Positions 42,996 through 56,434 of a stretch of DNA of 64,000 bases are shown one piece after another (position 1 is the first letter of the stretch; every line of letters begins with the position of its first letter). The stretch is from NCBI GenBank assembly GCA_964019155.1, contig OZ025243.1:37331479-37395478 (forward strand), read 5' to 3'. Source of the stretch: Osedax fenrisi. Lineage: Eukaryota; Annelida; Polychaeta; Sabellida; Siboglinidae. The translations under genes and the position numbers were made by a program. Under the pieces are notes generated by a model. The model was not told the origin of the DNA and did no database searches. It saw only the letters and a program-made list of their open reading frames with translations.

Positions 42996-43199
42996 TTGGA
43001 CATAACGATATTGAATGTGAACGACAACCGACCAAAGTTTCCAGTCTCCAACGTAAAGCTGGAGATGATGAAAACAGCGAAAGTAGGCCATATTTTCACG
43101 TTAAGCCCCGCCCACGACAAAGATGGCGACCAGATGACATACATTCTCCTCAACTTTAGGTCTCAATTCTCCATTAAATACGACAAACAAACAGATAAG
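42996..43199 (+). CDS. protocadherin-like exon 2: EC1 end and first half of EC2
   Basis: Codons 126-193. The acceptor is TTTACAG at 42989-42995 and the donor AAG/gttcca, both phase 0. It opens with LDITILNVNDNRPKF: the final EC1 strand and the NVNDN calcium-binding linker joining EC1 to EC2. This reads straight on from VLQ at the end of exon 1. EC2 follows with a strand ending VGHIFTL, the calcium-binding AHDKDGD loop and a central FSIKYDKQTDK strand. The sequence downstream of the donor loses cadherin character at once. Confidence 0.92.
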
Positions 43200-43355
43200 G
43201 TTCCACATACATATATTTATATAGGTTTCTACACATTTAGTAATACTTATTTTATTATATTAGGGGAAAAAAATCAAGATATTTCATTGTATTATCGTAT
43301 TATATATATTATTTAATATAATTTAATTAATATACAATTAACTACTGTATAAATG

Positions 43356-43401
<46 letters not shown>

Positions 43402-43650
43402 AATTAAATATCGTATATAGTTATAAATAGAATTACATAATAATGCGTCATATAGAAGATATAATAGTGATTAACATAAGTGTATCATACACACGTCATA
43501 ACGTGTAGGCATAGGTAGACCGGTGGCATGTTATCACCGATGTACGTACCACAGGAATACAGTGATCACACGAACACAGAACATTGTGACCTCTCACCTT
43601 TAGCGTAGTGTGCGCGTTCCGTAACTCGCGCACTCGCACATCGCACACAG

Positions 43651-43785
43651 TTGATACTGAAGCTACTTAAAGAGATAGCGCACGATGCTCAGGACTACAT
43701 GCTACAGGTGTCCGCAGCTGACCACGGAGGTCTTGATGACCACGTGACCATAGATATCCGCTTACGGGGAGAAGGAGAGACGGAG
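43651..43785 (+). CDS. protocadherin-like exon 3: second half of EC2
   Basis: Codons 194-238. Acceptor CACACAG at 43644-43650, donor GAG/gttagg, both phase 0. It continues the EC2 fold with LILKLLKEIAHDAQDYML, then VSAADHGGLDDHVTIDIRL. The AADHGG piece corresponds to the usual A-x-D-x-G-x-P calcium motif, with the Pro missing. The exon ends GEGETE where an EC normally has D-x-N-D-N; that linker is absent here. Confidence 0.92.
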
Positions 43786-43837
43786 GTTAGGAACTTTACT
43801 ATAGATATTGGTAGTAATGTAGGTATTCATATATATA

Positions 43838-43878
<41 letters not shown>

Positions 43879-44157
43879 CTGCCTATGTGGCTCAGTTGGA
43901 TAAGGCGTCAGATACTAAAGCAGTAGGACGCGTTCAACTTCGTCCGGAAAATTAAAATAGGTCTTACATTATTATTAAGAATTGATCTTATATAATTGTG
44001 TATAAATGAATTACCAGCTCTCGTTAAAACCATGTATGCCTTAATATTATAGCGGCTTCGAAGGGACATTAGACCCATATGGTTATAAGTGAAAACTTCA
44101 TATAAGTTCCTTGATGGGATGAAATTACTCCACCAAATATAAATAACAAATAAAAAT
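43879..44157 (+). mobile_element. tRNA-derived SINE, copy B, in intron 3
   Basis: The head TGCCTATGTGGCTCAGTTGG with the following ATAAGGCGTCAGATAC is a tRNA-like A-box region, and GCGTTCAACTTCG stands for a damaged B box. The body GCGGCTTCGAAGGGACATTAG (split here only by the line end), AACTTCATATAAGTTCCTTG and ACTCCACCAA matches copy A at 9068-9343 in the opposite orientation. The tail is AATAACAAATAAAAATAACA plus (AT)n. An (AT)n tract also stands at its 5' side (43838-43874). Confidence 0.85.
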
Positions 44158-44314
44158 AACAAATATATATATATATATATATATTTTTATATATATATAT
44201 ATTATATAGCATACACATTTATATTAATACTATAATATACTACATGTGTACACATTGTTTCTCTGTATTCGTGTATTAATGAAAAACGAATGCAATATTT
44301 TTTTAAACTCACAG

Positions 44315-44410
44315 AAGGAGTCTAACAACGAATGTAGGGATCACGAAATAGAGCTAAAAGAGGACGCCACAATAGGAGTGCAGTTTTTCACTTTCGGAGG
44401 AGGCAACAAG
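44315..44410 (+). CDS. protocadherin-like exon 4: start of EC3
   Basis: Codons 239-270, the smallest exon (96 bp). Acceptor CTCACAG at 44308-44314, donor AAG/gtatac, both phase 0. The protein KESNNECRDHEIELKEDAT leads into IGVQFFTFGGGNK. The ELKEDATIGVQ piece is the normal EC entry (calcium-binding Glu in KED). Cys at the EC3 entry is unusual for the repeat. Confidence 0.85.
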
Positions 44411-44821
44411 GTATACATACTTCTTTTAAACCTCCTATACTACCTATAGGTTACTAATAATGTCAGGGAATCTATTCTTAACTCACTATTAAATAGTATA
44501 TATGTGACCCGAAGCATATAAACTTTAGTGTGGGATTAGTGGCAGAATAATACCACTATTATTTGTGGCATTGCGATTAAGTCATTCATACTTTTACACT
44601 ATAGTGTGCTAGAGCGCTATATATAGCATATGCAAATCATAATCTGTATTGCATAAACACGAGTTAGATACATTTATAATCGGTATTAACTATTTAATCA
44701 ATCAAATATTATAATTTAATTAATAATTCATAAATATTCTATAATATATATTATTATATGATTATTGTATAATATATATTATACAATAATCTACTATAAT
44801 ATTATTATCTACTTCTACTAG

Positions 44822-44977
44822 GTATACAAATTGCGCAATTCGTTCGACCTCTACTCTATCGATGAGGTCACGGGTTCCCTGGCGTTAAAGTTGGAGTTAG
44901 ACTACGAGACTTTCACCACACAGAACATAGAAGTTATCATCAGAGACACTGACACACAGATAATATGCTCCAGTGTG
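44822..44977 (+). CDS. protocadherin-like exon 5: central EC3
   Basis: Codons 271-322. Acceptor TACTAG at 44816-44821, donor GTG/gtgagt, both phase 0. It carries YSIDEVTGSLALKLELDYE, the usual F/Y-x-ID-xxTG-x-L-xxx-x-LDYE strand of a cadherin repeat, and VIIRDTDTQ, which replaces the normal A-x-D-x-G motif. A Cys (IICSSV) precedes the donor. Confidence 0.92.
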
Positions 44978-46738
44978 GTGAGTCATTCGTTTGTGTATGT
45001 GTATCAATAGTGTTCAGATCAAGTATACAGCATATAGAAAGTGTATAATATAGTATACACATCGCAGTATTGTATAACTTTGTCTTCTTGTATTATGATT
45101 TGTTGTTTATTAAGTTATTGATAAACACAAGTGAAAAACAAGAACTTTAGATATATACATATAACTACAATTAGGCTGTTAAACTAAATTTCCATGAGCC
45201 AGCACAGTATTGATATTACTATTGATATATACACATATCTCTATTGATTTCATACACGCATGCGTGTACTAATAAGGTCACGTGGCATTACTAATTAGTT
45301 ATCTAATTATCGCCCTCTATCTAATAACTCCAATACTAACTGACCAGTGTAACTATGTAATATAAGTGTTGCATCACTGGTGGTGGCTGACCATTTTCTA
45401 ATGCTTCATTTCACCACACATTATCTATGTTTATTATTCACTTTCCTCATATATCATTTACGGTCATTTATCATCCTCTTTATATACAGGTTATGCCCTA
45501 TATTCAGAAAATATTATCAATGCTACATATGTGTATCTATATATATAGCTGTTTACTATAAAATATATGCATATCATATAGTTTCACTAGAAATATTACT
45601 ATATAATAATACATTTGGAACAACAAATATTATCAGTTTAATATAGTATCAAAGATTTGTATATGTAGATATGCTTAGCAACATTGTAATAGTATTATAA
45701 ATCGACTGATGTATCTTTCACTATAGTATACTATAGTAGAAGTATATTGCATACTACTGCAATTCATATAACTATAAGACCACATTATACATTACACATA
45801 TGATCAAATAAACACTAAACCCCTCCCCTAACTTACCGCTACTTAAACCCGGAGTTGTATAAGTGGTACAGGTATTACCAATATAACTTTACGATTACGT
45901 AATACATCATGACTCATTGTTATTGCCTCGTTGTCTGTACCGTACACATAATGTATTCATACTGTTACATCATATTATCGCTCTGTATTAATATTGTTAT
46001 TCCAGCACAGAAACTAGTAAACATAGTAATAGTACTAAATCTATTAATACATCACAAATACTATATATATATAGATTAGCGTTATGATTGAACTATATAT
46101 GATTAAATAACTATTCAATAACAATAATATCATGTTCACACGATAGAGGGGGTATTATTGATATTTATCGTGTTACCATATTAGTCAATACCGGATATTC
46201 TGCCACACACTATATACGTCTTACTCTAGTGAGCGACAATAGAGAATCCATTAGTGTGGATTACGATAATCTATAATTTACCTTAGACTACTATCGCCCT
46301 CTATTTATCGCAATCGATACCATGTAAATCATTAATTATCCACCAATAACGTTATGTTCTGACTAGGCTATCGATGTTTTCTATAACTATAACTATAAAT
46401 ATATAGATTTCGAATTTAGAACTCGATAATTATGAAATATTATAATATTTCATTATTTAAATATATCTAGATATTAATTCAAATAATGTATTTTATAGAA
46501 TATATATATTATATATAATTCTCACTTGTTCTATAAAAGTTTATATCTATAGTATTTAATAATTTAATAAAATATTATTTATAATTATAATTAAATTATA
46601 ATATATTAAAAAATAATTTAATAACTATATTATTTTATTATTGAATTAACAAATATAACATACATTAATGTATAATAACAATTGTTATTATATATATAAA
46701 TATATAATTTAGTATACTTAATTACATGTGTATGTATC

Positions 46739-46798
46739 ATCGATATAAAGAAAGTTATTTCGCTAACAATATTTTTCGAAACTTTCTTTATATCGATG
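46739..46798. repeat. 60-bp hairpin in intron 5
   Basis: ATCGATATAAAGAAAGTT and its exact complement AACTTTCTTTATATCGAT are separated by about 22 bp. A further ATCGATATAAA follows at about 46806. No coding. Confidence 0.8.
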
Positions 46799-47299
46799 GT
46801 ATACCATCGATATAAATCGACATATATGTATCTATATTGGTTCCTATATAAATAAATATAAATGTGCCTATATGAATAAATATTCCATAATTGTCAAATT
46901 CTCTATTATAATCGTGAATTAATACAAATTTGTAACATGCACTAATAATATTACATCCAGTGATTAATGTATATATACATTACGTATATATACGTATACG
47001 TATTATAGTTTATTTATAAATATATTCTATATAAAATATAACCATGTATGCGTAAAATGGCACTTTGATAAACAATTAGTATAATAATAATTAATACATT
47101 ATTTGTAAACGATCAGATGTTTCTGATTATTTATTATATATTATATTATATATATATATGTGTAATAATTAGTGGCTGAAGTAGTTGCACCTACATGTTA
47201 GCTAATTGCTAGCAATATTACACCACTTAAAATGATAGAGGACAGTTGTATTTAAATTACTTTTTATTAAAAAATCAAAACAAAAATCATACACTAATA

Positions 47300-50200
47300 G
47301 GGTGTTCACACGATGCGTGTTTTACTTGTCGTACGAACAAATGCTGGACCGACATTTTTTGGTCCAGCATTTAAAAAACACGAGCGTTCACACGACGCGG
47401 GTTTAAATTGTCGTAGTTACTAATAACTGACAGCGGAAATAAAAAATAACGTAAATAAACAAAAATTTCAAATTCAAATACTATTTTAATTTATCTATTA
47501 TAATTACATTTATTATAATTATGGATACTTATTTAAATAATTTATTATGTTTAATAACTGATGAAATTGCACTGTATATTTCGTATGAAAATAGCAAAAA
47601 GAGAACTATATGGGCGAATAATTATTTAAAACGATTCTCGATCTTTAAAGCATAATATGCATAACAAGAAAATAGATTATCCATATTAATATAATATGGT
47701 ATAAATAAATATGAACTCTATTCATAAAATTTTGAAATAATACTTATTTATACCAAAATAATGTGTTTTAATCAAAAAACGAAATATAAAACTGTGACGT
47801 CATAGTAGGATCCCAAATATAAATTCTAGGATATTTGAATTTTAAATGTTAAAAATATTTTATTAAATTTTTATTTTATATTATATATAGTTAAATAATT
47901 GATAATTATTTCGTAACTTTTGGATTCTATTTAAGTTATAAACAAACATTGAGAATTACAAAGGACAATAAAAATCGTAATATGTGGATAGGTTTAGTAA
48001 TTTGAAATATAAATGACGTATAATAATCAAAATAAATGAGGCTGTGAATTGTTCATTTTAAAATAGTAAATTTAATGTGAATCCAAGTATATAAATGTTA
48101 TTTATATATTATATAATGTACATATATATTAACTTAACATAATATTAATAAGAATAACATAATATATGTACATAATGTTATTAATTAATCAAATTACTAA
48201 GTATGATCAAACTTGAAAATATCGTAATTTGTATGACCTAAATATATAGGTTTATATTTTAACTGCACGATATTGCTTGCGATATATATTTCAATTAAAA
48301 TTAGTAACTATGATCTATATTTAGATGGGAGTGACATATCATATATAATATTGTAAATTACTAGAGATAAGATATATATCGATCATATTTACTGCTGGCA
48401 ATATAGTTTGATAAAATTATATAGAATGATCAATTATATTTTAAGATAGTAATATACATGATTAAATATAATATATAATCACTGAATAATGATATGGAAT
48501 TATAATAATGAAATATTATTTAAAAATTAATTAGTGTGTTAAAAATATTAAAATCCTTTGATGTGTTTATAAATTAATTATAATTCTATTTACATAATTA
48601 TAATTTTTTTTATATATTTCATATATATATATTATATGTGTATATTAAGATATTTATATATATATATAGTGTATATTATAAACTCATGTGTATTATAAAT
48701 TTTATATAATTAAACATTTTATATAAATATTATAATATAACTTTATATCATAATCATTTATTATTTAATATAAGAATTTTTACTATGGTATTGTATATAT
48801 GCAAACATTACTTATATAACAGAGTTGTACAGTTTTGTACAAAGTATTCTTCTCAAAGTAATTATCCATATGACATTATTTAAAGTAGATTAAATCTTTA
48901 GTTATATGTGAACTGTACAATAAATTAGTGCATAAGCAATGCCATAAGACATGGTTAAATAGTTTTTTAATCACAATTTATGGTAAGTAAGCTATATAAT
49001 TTAAAGTAAACTTTGATATTTTAATGAAGGCGAACTTGATGAAATAGTATATGAATATATAAAGGATAGTGATAATGATACAGGATTAACTGGATACAAG
49101 TTTCAAACATGACAAAGCGTAATAGCGTATAACCAAGAATATATAATATAAGAATTATAAAATTCAATTTAATCGTAGAAAATTTTCCAAGAACACAACA
49201 ATTTTGCGAAGCATTTCATGAAGCAATATTTTGTGATTTATCCTTCAGAAAACCTCTGATATGAAGTTAAAGTAGTCATATTTAATTAGAGTAAATACAA
49301 AACCCATGGACAACTATAAAATACTGAATATTAAAGTGCAGTTATTATTTAAAATATGTATATAATATTGCCATGAATGCAATACCACTTATTATATGGA
49401 TGATAGTGATGTGGAGAATATATATATATATATAACATTTCATATGTAAATAGAAACACTATTATTATAATATTTAATAATATCTATTATTATGTACATT
49501 TAAAAAAAACCTATGTAAGAAATATTCCTGATATGGTATTGGAAGTGTTGACAATGGGTATAAAGTATCTCACAGTCAATGAGATGATTGTGGTAAAATC
49601 ATAGAAATTAGAGGTATAATTACCCCATACCCCACGCTATAGCTATGGGTAAATTACTACTTACAATATCACACTTATGTGTGTTTAAACAATCAATTAT
49701 TTGTATAAATAAATATTTTTTTATAAACTATATTTTATATTTAGGTGATATGTATCATTACAATAAATCATAGATAAACCAGGCTCTTAATTAATATATT
49801 ATATAATACTTATTACACTAAATATACATTAGGAGAAGGGTTAGTCAGATAAATTGAAGAACCTGTTATTTATGGTATTTTTTTACTAATTTATATTTAT
49901 TATATTATGCCGATATGAAATATGAAAACATTTCTAAATCTATAAAACTGCTATTAGTTGATTAATATGAATAATTAATTAACAATCTCAATTTTATAGA
50001 TATATTATAAGATTTGATTGAACTATAATTTAATTGAATTTATTATTAAAACATATAATATTAATATTTTATACCAAATTACAATTGTAAAGCATCCAGT
50101 ATATTAATTATTATCAGAACGACATTTTTTCTATATATATATATAGTTTTAACATTAATATATATTATCTATAGGTTAATATTTAGTTTGAATCCAGAAT

Positions 50201-50536
50201 TATCTATAATATACATTATTCTTCAAAGTTTAGCATCAAGTTTTCTTAAAGCGCTTACATCAGATTCTTTCTCCAAGAGTTTCTTTGTTATCGCTTGAAT
50301 TTCAAGTACACCTACCATATAAATATATAATATCATATATTTAAAGTAGATTTAATAATAGATATATTAATCATATTATTATTATTATTATTATATTATA
50401 TAATATATGTTTATGTATATATATATCATATTTATATGACATTTTTAAGTGTATGAAAAAATGTTATATTGAAATTAGTTTAACCGAATAACTTATTGTA
50501 CCTATATTTGTATTACTAGAATAGAATTTATTGAAT

Positions 50537-50570
<34 letters not shown>

Positions 50571-51606
50571 TATAATGTACATGTATATTGTATATGATCA
50601 TTTAGATATAATAATCAAGTTTATATAGACAAAATATTAAGTATGCATTGAATACTATTCAATGTGTTATTAAACACTCATATATATTAAACTTATAAGT
50701 CCTATACTATAATTTATAATTAAAATATAAAATTATAATAATAAGTTATATTAATATTATACTAGATGATAGATTATAAAGTAGATCGATGCTTAGTATA
50801 ATAATAATAATAATATTATTAATAAAAATATTTTGAATATAATTTTATTAATATTATTAAAATCATTATACTAAGCATCGATCTAATTTATTATAAGTAT
50901 AATGTTATGTAATTATTAAATATAATAAATATAAAAATTATATGATGCTGATAAGTCTTTAACTAACCAGTTATGTTCTATAACGGACGATTCATTTTCA
51001 ATACCGCTGGTATATTTAAATTTCCACCAGTGTTATATTATCGGTAAATAACTGATCGTTTATTATTTTAATAATAGATTTGAATTGTTAACTTATAATA
51101 CTAATGTTTAGTAATATATCTACATAATAATCTATTTCACAAGTTAATACTATATCCATAAATGATATATTATAAGTATTTTAAATTTAATTATTATTCA
51201 AATTAATATTAAATATATTATGATAAATCTATTTTCATGCATATTATGCTTTAATTAAACTACTTTTTGTTATATCTTTACTTGAATAATTTAATTTTGT
51301 ATATTCTATATAATTAATGTTTATATTGTATTTTATATTGTAGTAATACGATTAATTATATAAAAATTATTCAGTATTATACTGAGTATAATATTTTTAT
51401 AAAATATTGTAAACATTACCAAAGATAGTAAGATATTTCGGTCCAGCATTTATTTCGGTCCAGCAAAAAATAGGATATTTTCTATTTTTGCTGTACGACG
51501 AGAAAAATAGGAATCCGAGTAAATGCTGGACCGAATCTATGATTTTGAAGAATTCGGTCCAGCATTTGTTCGTACGACAAGCAAAACACGCATCGTGTGA
51601 ACACCC
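47300..51606. mobile_element. 4.3-kb TIR transposon (element B) in intron 5
   Basis: The termini are long inverted repeats: GGGTGTTCACACGATGCGTG on the left continuing through CTTGTCGTACGAACAAATGC and TGGACCGA, and the same in reverse on the right, over about 55 bp with few mismatches. TA or AT is duplicated at both flanks. The word GGTCCAGCATTT recurs several times inside both ends. The interior is AT-rich and much decayed. A 30-codon minus-strand open piece at about 50219-50318 (LEIQAITKKLLEKESDVSAL) looks like a coiled coil, and short plus-strand pieces near 49025-49260 look coding, but no transposase could be identified. The size and termini suggest a former autonomous element, perhaps PIF/Harbinger or ISL2EU-like. 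Confidence 0.85.
50784..50885. repeat. inverted repeat inside element B
   Basis: AGATCGATGCTTAGTATAAT and its complement TATACTAAGCATCGATCT flank about 65 bp of AT-rich sequence. Probably a nested insertion or a secondary structure of the element. Confidence 0.7.
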
Positions 51607-52187
51607 TATAATGCTGTTCAAAATATACACAACATTACAATATATAATATTACAATATAACTTTATACAAACCCCCAAGCGTCGAGGTATAATCAGAAAT
51701 GAAATAATATTACTAAATCTAATATAATTCAGATTATATTACGGCTACGCGATAGTTCATTGGTCCAACCAATTATATTAAAATAAACTAAATAACATTA
51801 TATAAAAAAACACAAAAATCAATATATACGAAATCAACATTTATACTTTTATAATTATTACATACCATAAAACAAAAAAATAACTAACTAAAAATAAATA
51901 ATAAACTAAATAATATTAACTAAAAACACACAAAAATCAATATATATATATATCCGAAATCAACATTTATAGTTTTATAATTATTGCATAATTTACAACA
52001 ACAAAATAACTAAAATTAAAAATATATAATATACACTTAAAAACAACTACATTAAAAATATAAAAGACGTTATAACGTAGATATACGTAGATATTTACTC
52101 GCATATATTCATGCAATGTAAAATATACATATATACATACATACATATAATACGGCGTATTTATTCATATGTATACACTATACTATA

Positions 52188-52237
<50 letters not shown>

Positions 52238-52240
52238 AAC

Positions 52241-52297
52241 ATATATCTATAGAAGCAATACCCGTACAGTGTACGGGTATTGCTTCTATAGATATAT
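52241..52297. repeat. perfect 27-bp-arm hairpin
   Basis: Two 27-base arms around the 3-base centre AGT are exact complements, containing AGAAGCAATACCCGTAC and its reverse. A second, looser palindrome cluster of GCACGTG and TTGCACGTCGTGCAA words follows directly (52298-52365). An (AT)n tract precedes it (52190-52233). No gene. Confidence 0.9.
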
Positions 52298-52766
52298 TGC
52301 ACGTGTGCACATGTGACATGTTCACACGTGCATTGCACGTCGTGCAATGCATGCACGTTAATGAGTTATTAATTTGTATTATTTTCAAAATTACATGCTT
52401 TATAAGTGATTATTGGCTAGGTCAAGTTGAAATGAAAAATATATAAAAACAAATTTAATGTTTAGTTAGATTAATCCATATAGCGAGTGGTTGTTAACAA
52501 CCATTCTTATAATTTACTCTATAAACTATTGTTTGCGCATGCGGCCGATATTTATTTTATTTGTATTTTAAATTTAAATATATTTTTACAATTATAGCTA
52601 TAAAATATATTATATATGAATTTACGAATACATATCACTTTACCTGATTATTATAAACCTATAAATATATTATTTAAAAAATTACCAAACTTATTAGTAT
52701 ATAAATAATCACCGCATCACATGCATACGTCAACACATACAATGAAACACTATTACATGATCGTAG

Positions 52767-52911
52767 GTAACTATAAACGTACTTCCGGTTAACGAATACG
52801 CCCCAGAGATGCGTAGTTCCACTTCCGTTATAAATATCGACGAGGACTTCACCGGAACAGTGCCTAACTTCTACTTGATGGTACGGGATCTAGACGTCAT
52901 GCCCGACTATT
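52767..52911 (+). CDS. protocadherin-like exon 6: EC3 end and start of EC4
   Basis: Codons 323-370 plus one base. The acceptor is TCGTAG at 52761-52766 (phase 0) and the donor T/gttagt (phase 1). VTINVLPVNEYAPEM is the last EC3 strand and the inter-repeat linker; NEYAP is a known variant of NDNAP. EC4 follows with VINIDEDFTGT (entry Glu in DED) and VRDLDVMPDY, which includes the D-x-D calcium pair. The polypyrimidine tract before the acceptor is weak, but phase and protein continuity with exons 5 and 7 support it. Confidence 0.88.
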
Positions 52912-53010
52912 GTTAGTACGCTGGTTACGTAATAACTGTGTGTGTGATCATGTGATCTCCTTAGTTATGTAATACGCATCAGTGCGGGTGTGTATTTTGT
53001 TGTAGTGTTT

Positions 53011-53095
53011 GTACATTGTACATTGTACACTGTACAATATACAATGTACATTGTACACTGTACAATGTACAGTGTCTTTATGTGCACAATGTACA
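53011..53095. repeat. cluster of GTACA-TGTAC palindromes
   Basis: About eight overlapping copies of TGTACATTGTACA or TGTACACTGTACA in 85 bp. Self-complementary at many registers. Lies in intron 6. Confidence 0.85.
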
Positions 53096-53305
53096 TATAT
53101 AAGCAATAACCTGTGTATTGTATCCCCCCGCCCTACGGCGTATTTATAGGGCCTACGCCATATACGCCCATATAAAGAACCAATGACCATGTGTCATTAG
53201 CGTTAGTTAATTATTATCTTATAATTAAGTTGATATATAACTTGTAACATCAGCGAAACAATGGAACACTGTCGTTTTTAGTTACAATTGTTAAGCAATA
53301 CATTG

Positions 53306-53352
<47 letters not shown>

Positions 53353-56300
53353 ATAAAATATTATTATGAAAAACACAAATTAATTACATACATGGATTAA
53401 GTAGGATAAACTCCACTACGGTTTATATCCCGAGCCAGTGATTGGGCGAGCGCGATATTTAATAATAATAATGAGGATATAGTCCGCATGTCCTATTCTG
53501 ATACCTGTCATATCATATTACACATATGTAGTGTGTGTATGTGTGTGTATGTGTGTGTATGTGTGTGTATATGTGTGTGAGGGGGTGTGTGCGCGTGTGC
53601 ACTTGTGTGTTTGTACCACCTCTTATACGTGTGTGTGCGTGTGCATACGTGTACACTATAGTTCAATAGTGTTAACTATAGTGATGTAAATGATGCTCAA
53701 CTATAAAGCATGATGCAATATCAGTCTCAGTTACCTAATGTCTCAACTCGTCTCGGGCTCGTATGACTAGAATATCGGTTCTGCTTGGTCCCATTTGGCT
53801 TGAGTATCAGTTCATCTCGGGCTCATTTTTTCCCGAAAATGAAAGTCTCGGCTCGGCATCAATAACCAAAAGTTTCGGCTCGGCATCATTAACATAACTC
53901 GTGTAAACACATACATAATATACCGTCTAAACACCACTACAACTACTAGTGACGTATTTACCCACAACTAACGCAATTATATATAAGTATCAGAATAAGA
54001 TAGATATGCATTGTATACAGTGTGCATTATACACACTCATACTTGTACCTCTTAAGGGCACCTTAAGTTGTACTATTTATTTAGTGACTTATTGTTTACA
54101 TAGTATACTACAATAGTAGAGTATGTATATCTCTAATACAGATGCGTAATAATGTGCTATTACATAACAATAACTACTAAACACAATACACACTAAACAA
54201 CCTGATATCACGGAGGGTACAATCAAGAACAACATGATATAGCTCCTTCATATAGTATTCATAACTAATCCATATTAAAGTTGCTCGTACTATTGTAGTA
54301 ATAGCGAACCTCTATTGCTATAGTATATATATAGTAATATATTACTTATTATATATTACTATATATATACTTACTTTAGTAATATATTACTAACGCCCCT
54401 TATTGTCAAAACACTTTACTAGCTAGTATGCTAGCATATATGCTATAGCGTTCTCCCCAGTATAATAAAATTACCTCTCAGTGAGATTCAGACCTCACCC
54501 AAATACTTAAATACTCTAATTCTGTGATTGTTATTAATTATACATAAATCATAAGTAAACATCTGCTAGGAGTGGCTGTTTCTTTAGCTGTGTTTTACTA
54601 ATTATATAGGTATACGCGAGTTCTGAAGACAACTGTACATTATACATTAGCTAGATATGTATGATGTACTTAACCTACTATGTGAACAGTCAGGTATACG
54701 AGTTCGTTCTTACTTCTTATATCCTATATTATGAATCATTATATGCAAATATATTAATAATATTCTTAAATATATAAATATTATAAATATAAACTAACTT
54801 AATATTAATATTAATTATTAATTATTTAATATTAATTATATAAATTTGCTTAAAATCATACGTGTTTGGGTGTATATATATAAATATTTAATGACAATAA
54901 ACCTCATAATAATATTAATAAATATGTTAATGTGTGATGTATTATTTTGCGATATATCATCGAAATAGATTATAAAACATGCCGTAATAAAATAATGTTA
55001 CGTAATAATCATATTACATAATACATTTATTGCATAATGAAGTTATTAACGATGATCGAAACATTACTATTGAAGTTATAATTATATAATATACATTTAT
55101 GTTTGTTTATGTGTGCCTGTATAGTTATATCCCCAAACCCTCCTATAGTGTATTTGAGGATATAACGAGTGTATATATATAAATAGTATTATAATACTAT
55201 TCACTCATTACATTCAACCATATCATAACAGTTTATGTTAATTAGAACATGATTAATAACAAATACTACTATCCCCTACGCTTTCGGCTACTTTTAATTG
55301 CTTAACACACTGCAGTGCGGAATTCGTAAACAATCCACTTTTTGCACGGAGCTTATCTATTTATTATACTTGTTTGTCGTGGCTCGTGATATTTGGTGGG
55401 GTAGATATAGTGTAGTAGAAGGAGGGTGGGGGGTTAAAAGTGTGTGACAGTTACGTCACTAGTTTATGTTACAATATTATCTTTTTAATTAATTGTTTAC
55501 GTTATGGGAGATTAATATTAATATAAACTTACTAAGCTTATCTGTAGTATACACAGTATACCGCCGTGTATATTTCTTTCCATCTCTCTCGCTATAGCCA
55601 CCCTATAGGGCGTTAAACTAAACTCGTATGATAAATTATATCATAAAAATAGTATATAAATAACAGTATAACGAGTGTGTGTATCCTGATGTATATAACT
55701 TATTCGCGGTTACATTAGTAGTGGACGGAATGGGGTATACCACTATAGTGGCCGAGACCGGATTAGTGGTAGTTTTAATTAACGCTTAAATGGTGCTAAA
55801 TAGGATAAAAAGTTCTATATACAATATATATATAATCAAAATGTCGATAATATAAATTAAATTTTATTTCAAATAATTGATTACTCTAATTTATTACGTA
55901 ATCGTTTTTTGTAAATATGTTAACAAAAACATAATTATATATATTTATACTTATTTATGTGTGTGAGTGAGTATGTATATAATTAAATCATTGAATCAAA
56001 TAAGGTTCGTATGCTCCATAAATATAATTATTTAATATTATATAATTTAAAAAAAAAATCGAATACATTACGAGACACCTATTACATATTCTGATACTAG
56101 CGGCCACTACTCCTTACTTGTATTATTAATCTTACTTATGATTTTTTTATGCATTTTGTAATGCATTTTGTAGTAAATCGTTAATATTATTCAGTAATAT
56201 ATAAAAGTGAAATCACAGTATTCTAGACCTATATGATTTATAGCTGATTCAAAAAATTCTTAACATTCTGTATTTATCGATATATTAGAAGTATGCTGAG

Positions 56301-56434
56301 GCATATAAATTATCGGCCACTACTCCGTTCTCTTCCCTAGGTCTATAAAAATATAGAATTATCAATTAAAAACATATTTAATTAACGTTAAATAAAATAA
56401 ATCTACACACATAATTATTAGTAATGTTAGGCTG

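Larger units (their letters stand above)
44978..52766 (+). other. intron 5 (7.8 kb)
   Basis: GTGAGT at the donor and GATCGTAG at the acceptor. More than half is the 4.3-kb TIR element (47300-51606). No further exon is needed: exon 5 and exon 6 join to give an unbroken EC3 C-terminal strand. The remainder is AT-rich with many ACTATAGT palindromes and no recognisable gene. Confidence 0.8.

Noticed and set aside
43875..43960. A tRNA gene in cadherin intron 3
   Set aside because: It is the head of SINE copy B. The B box is damaged and the T stem does not pair.
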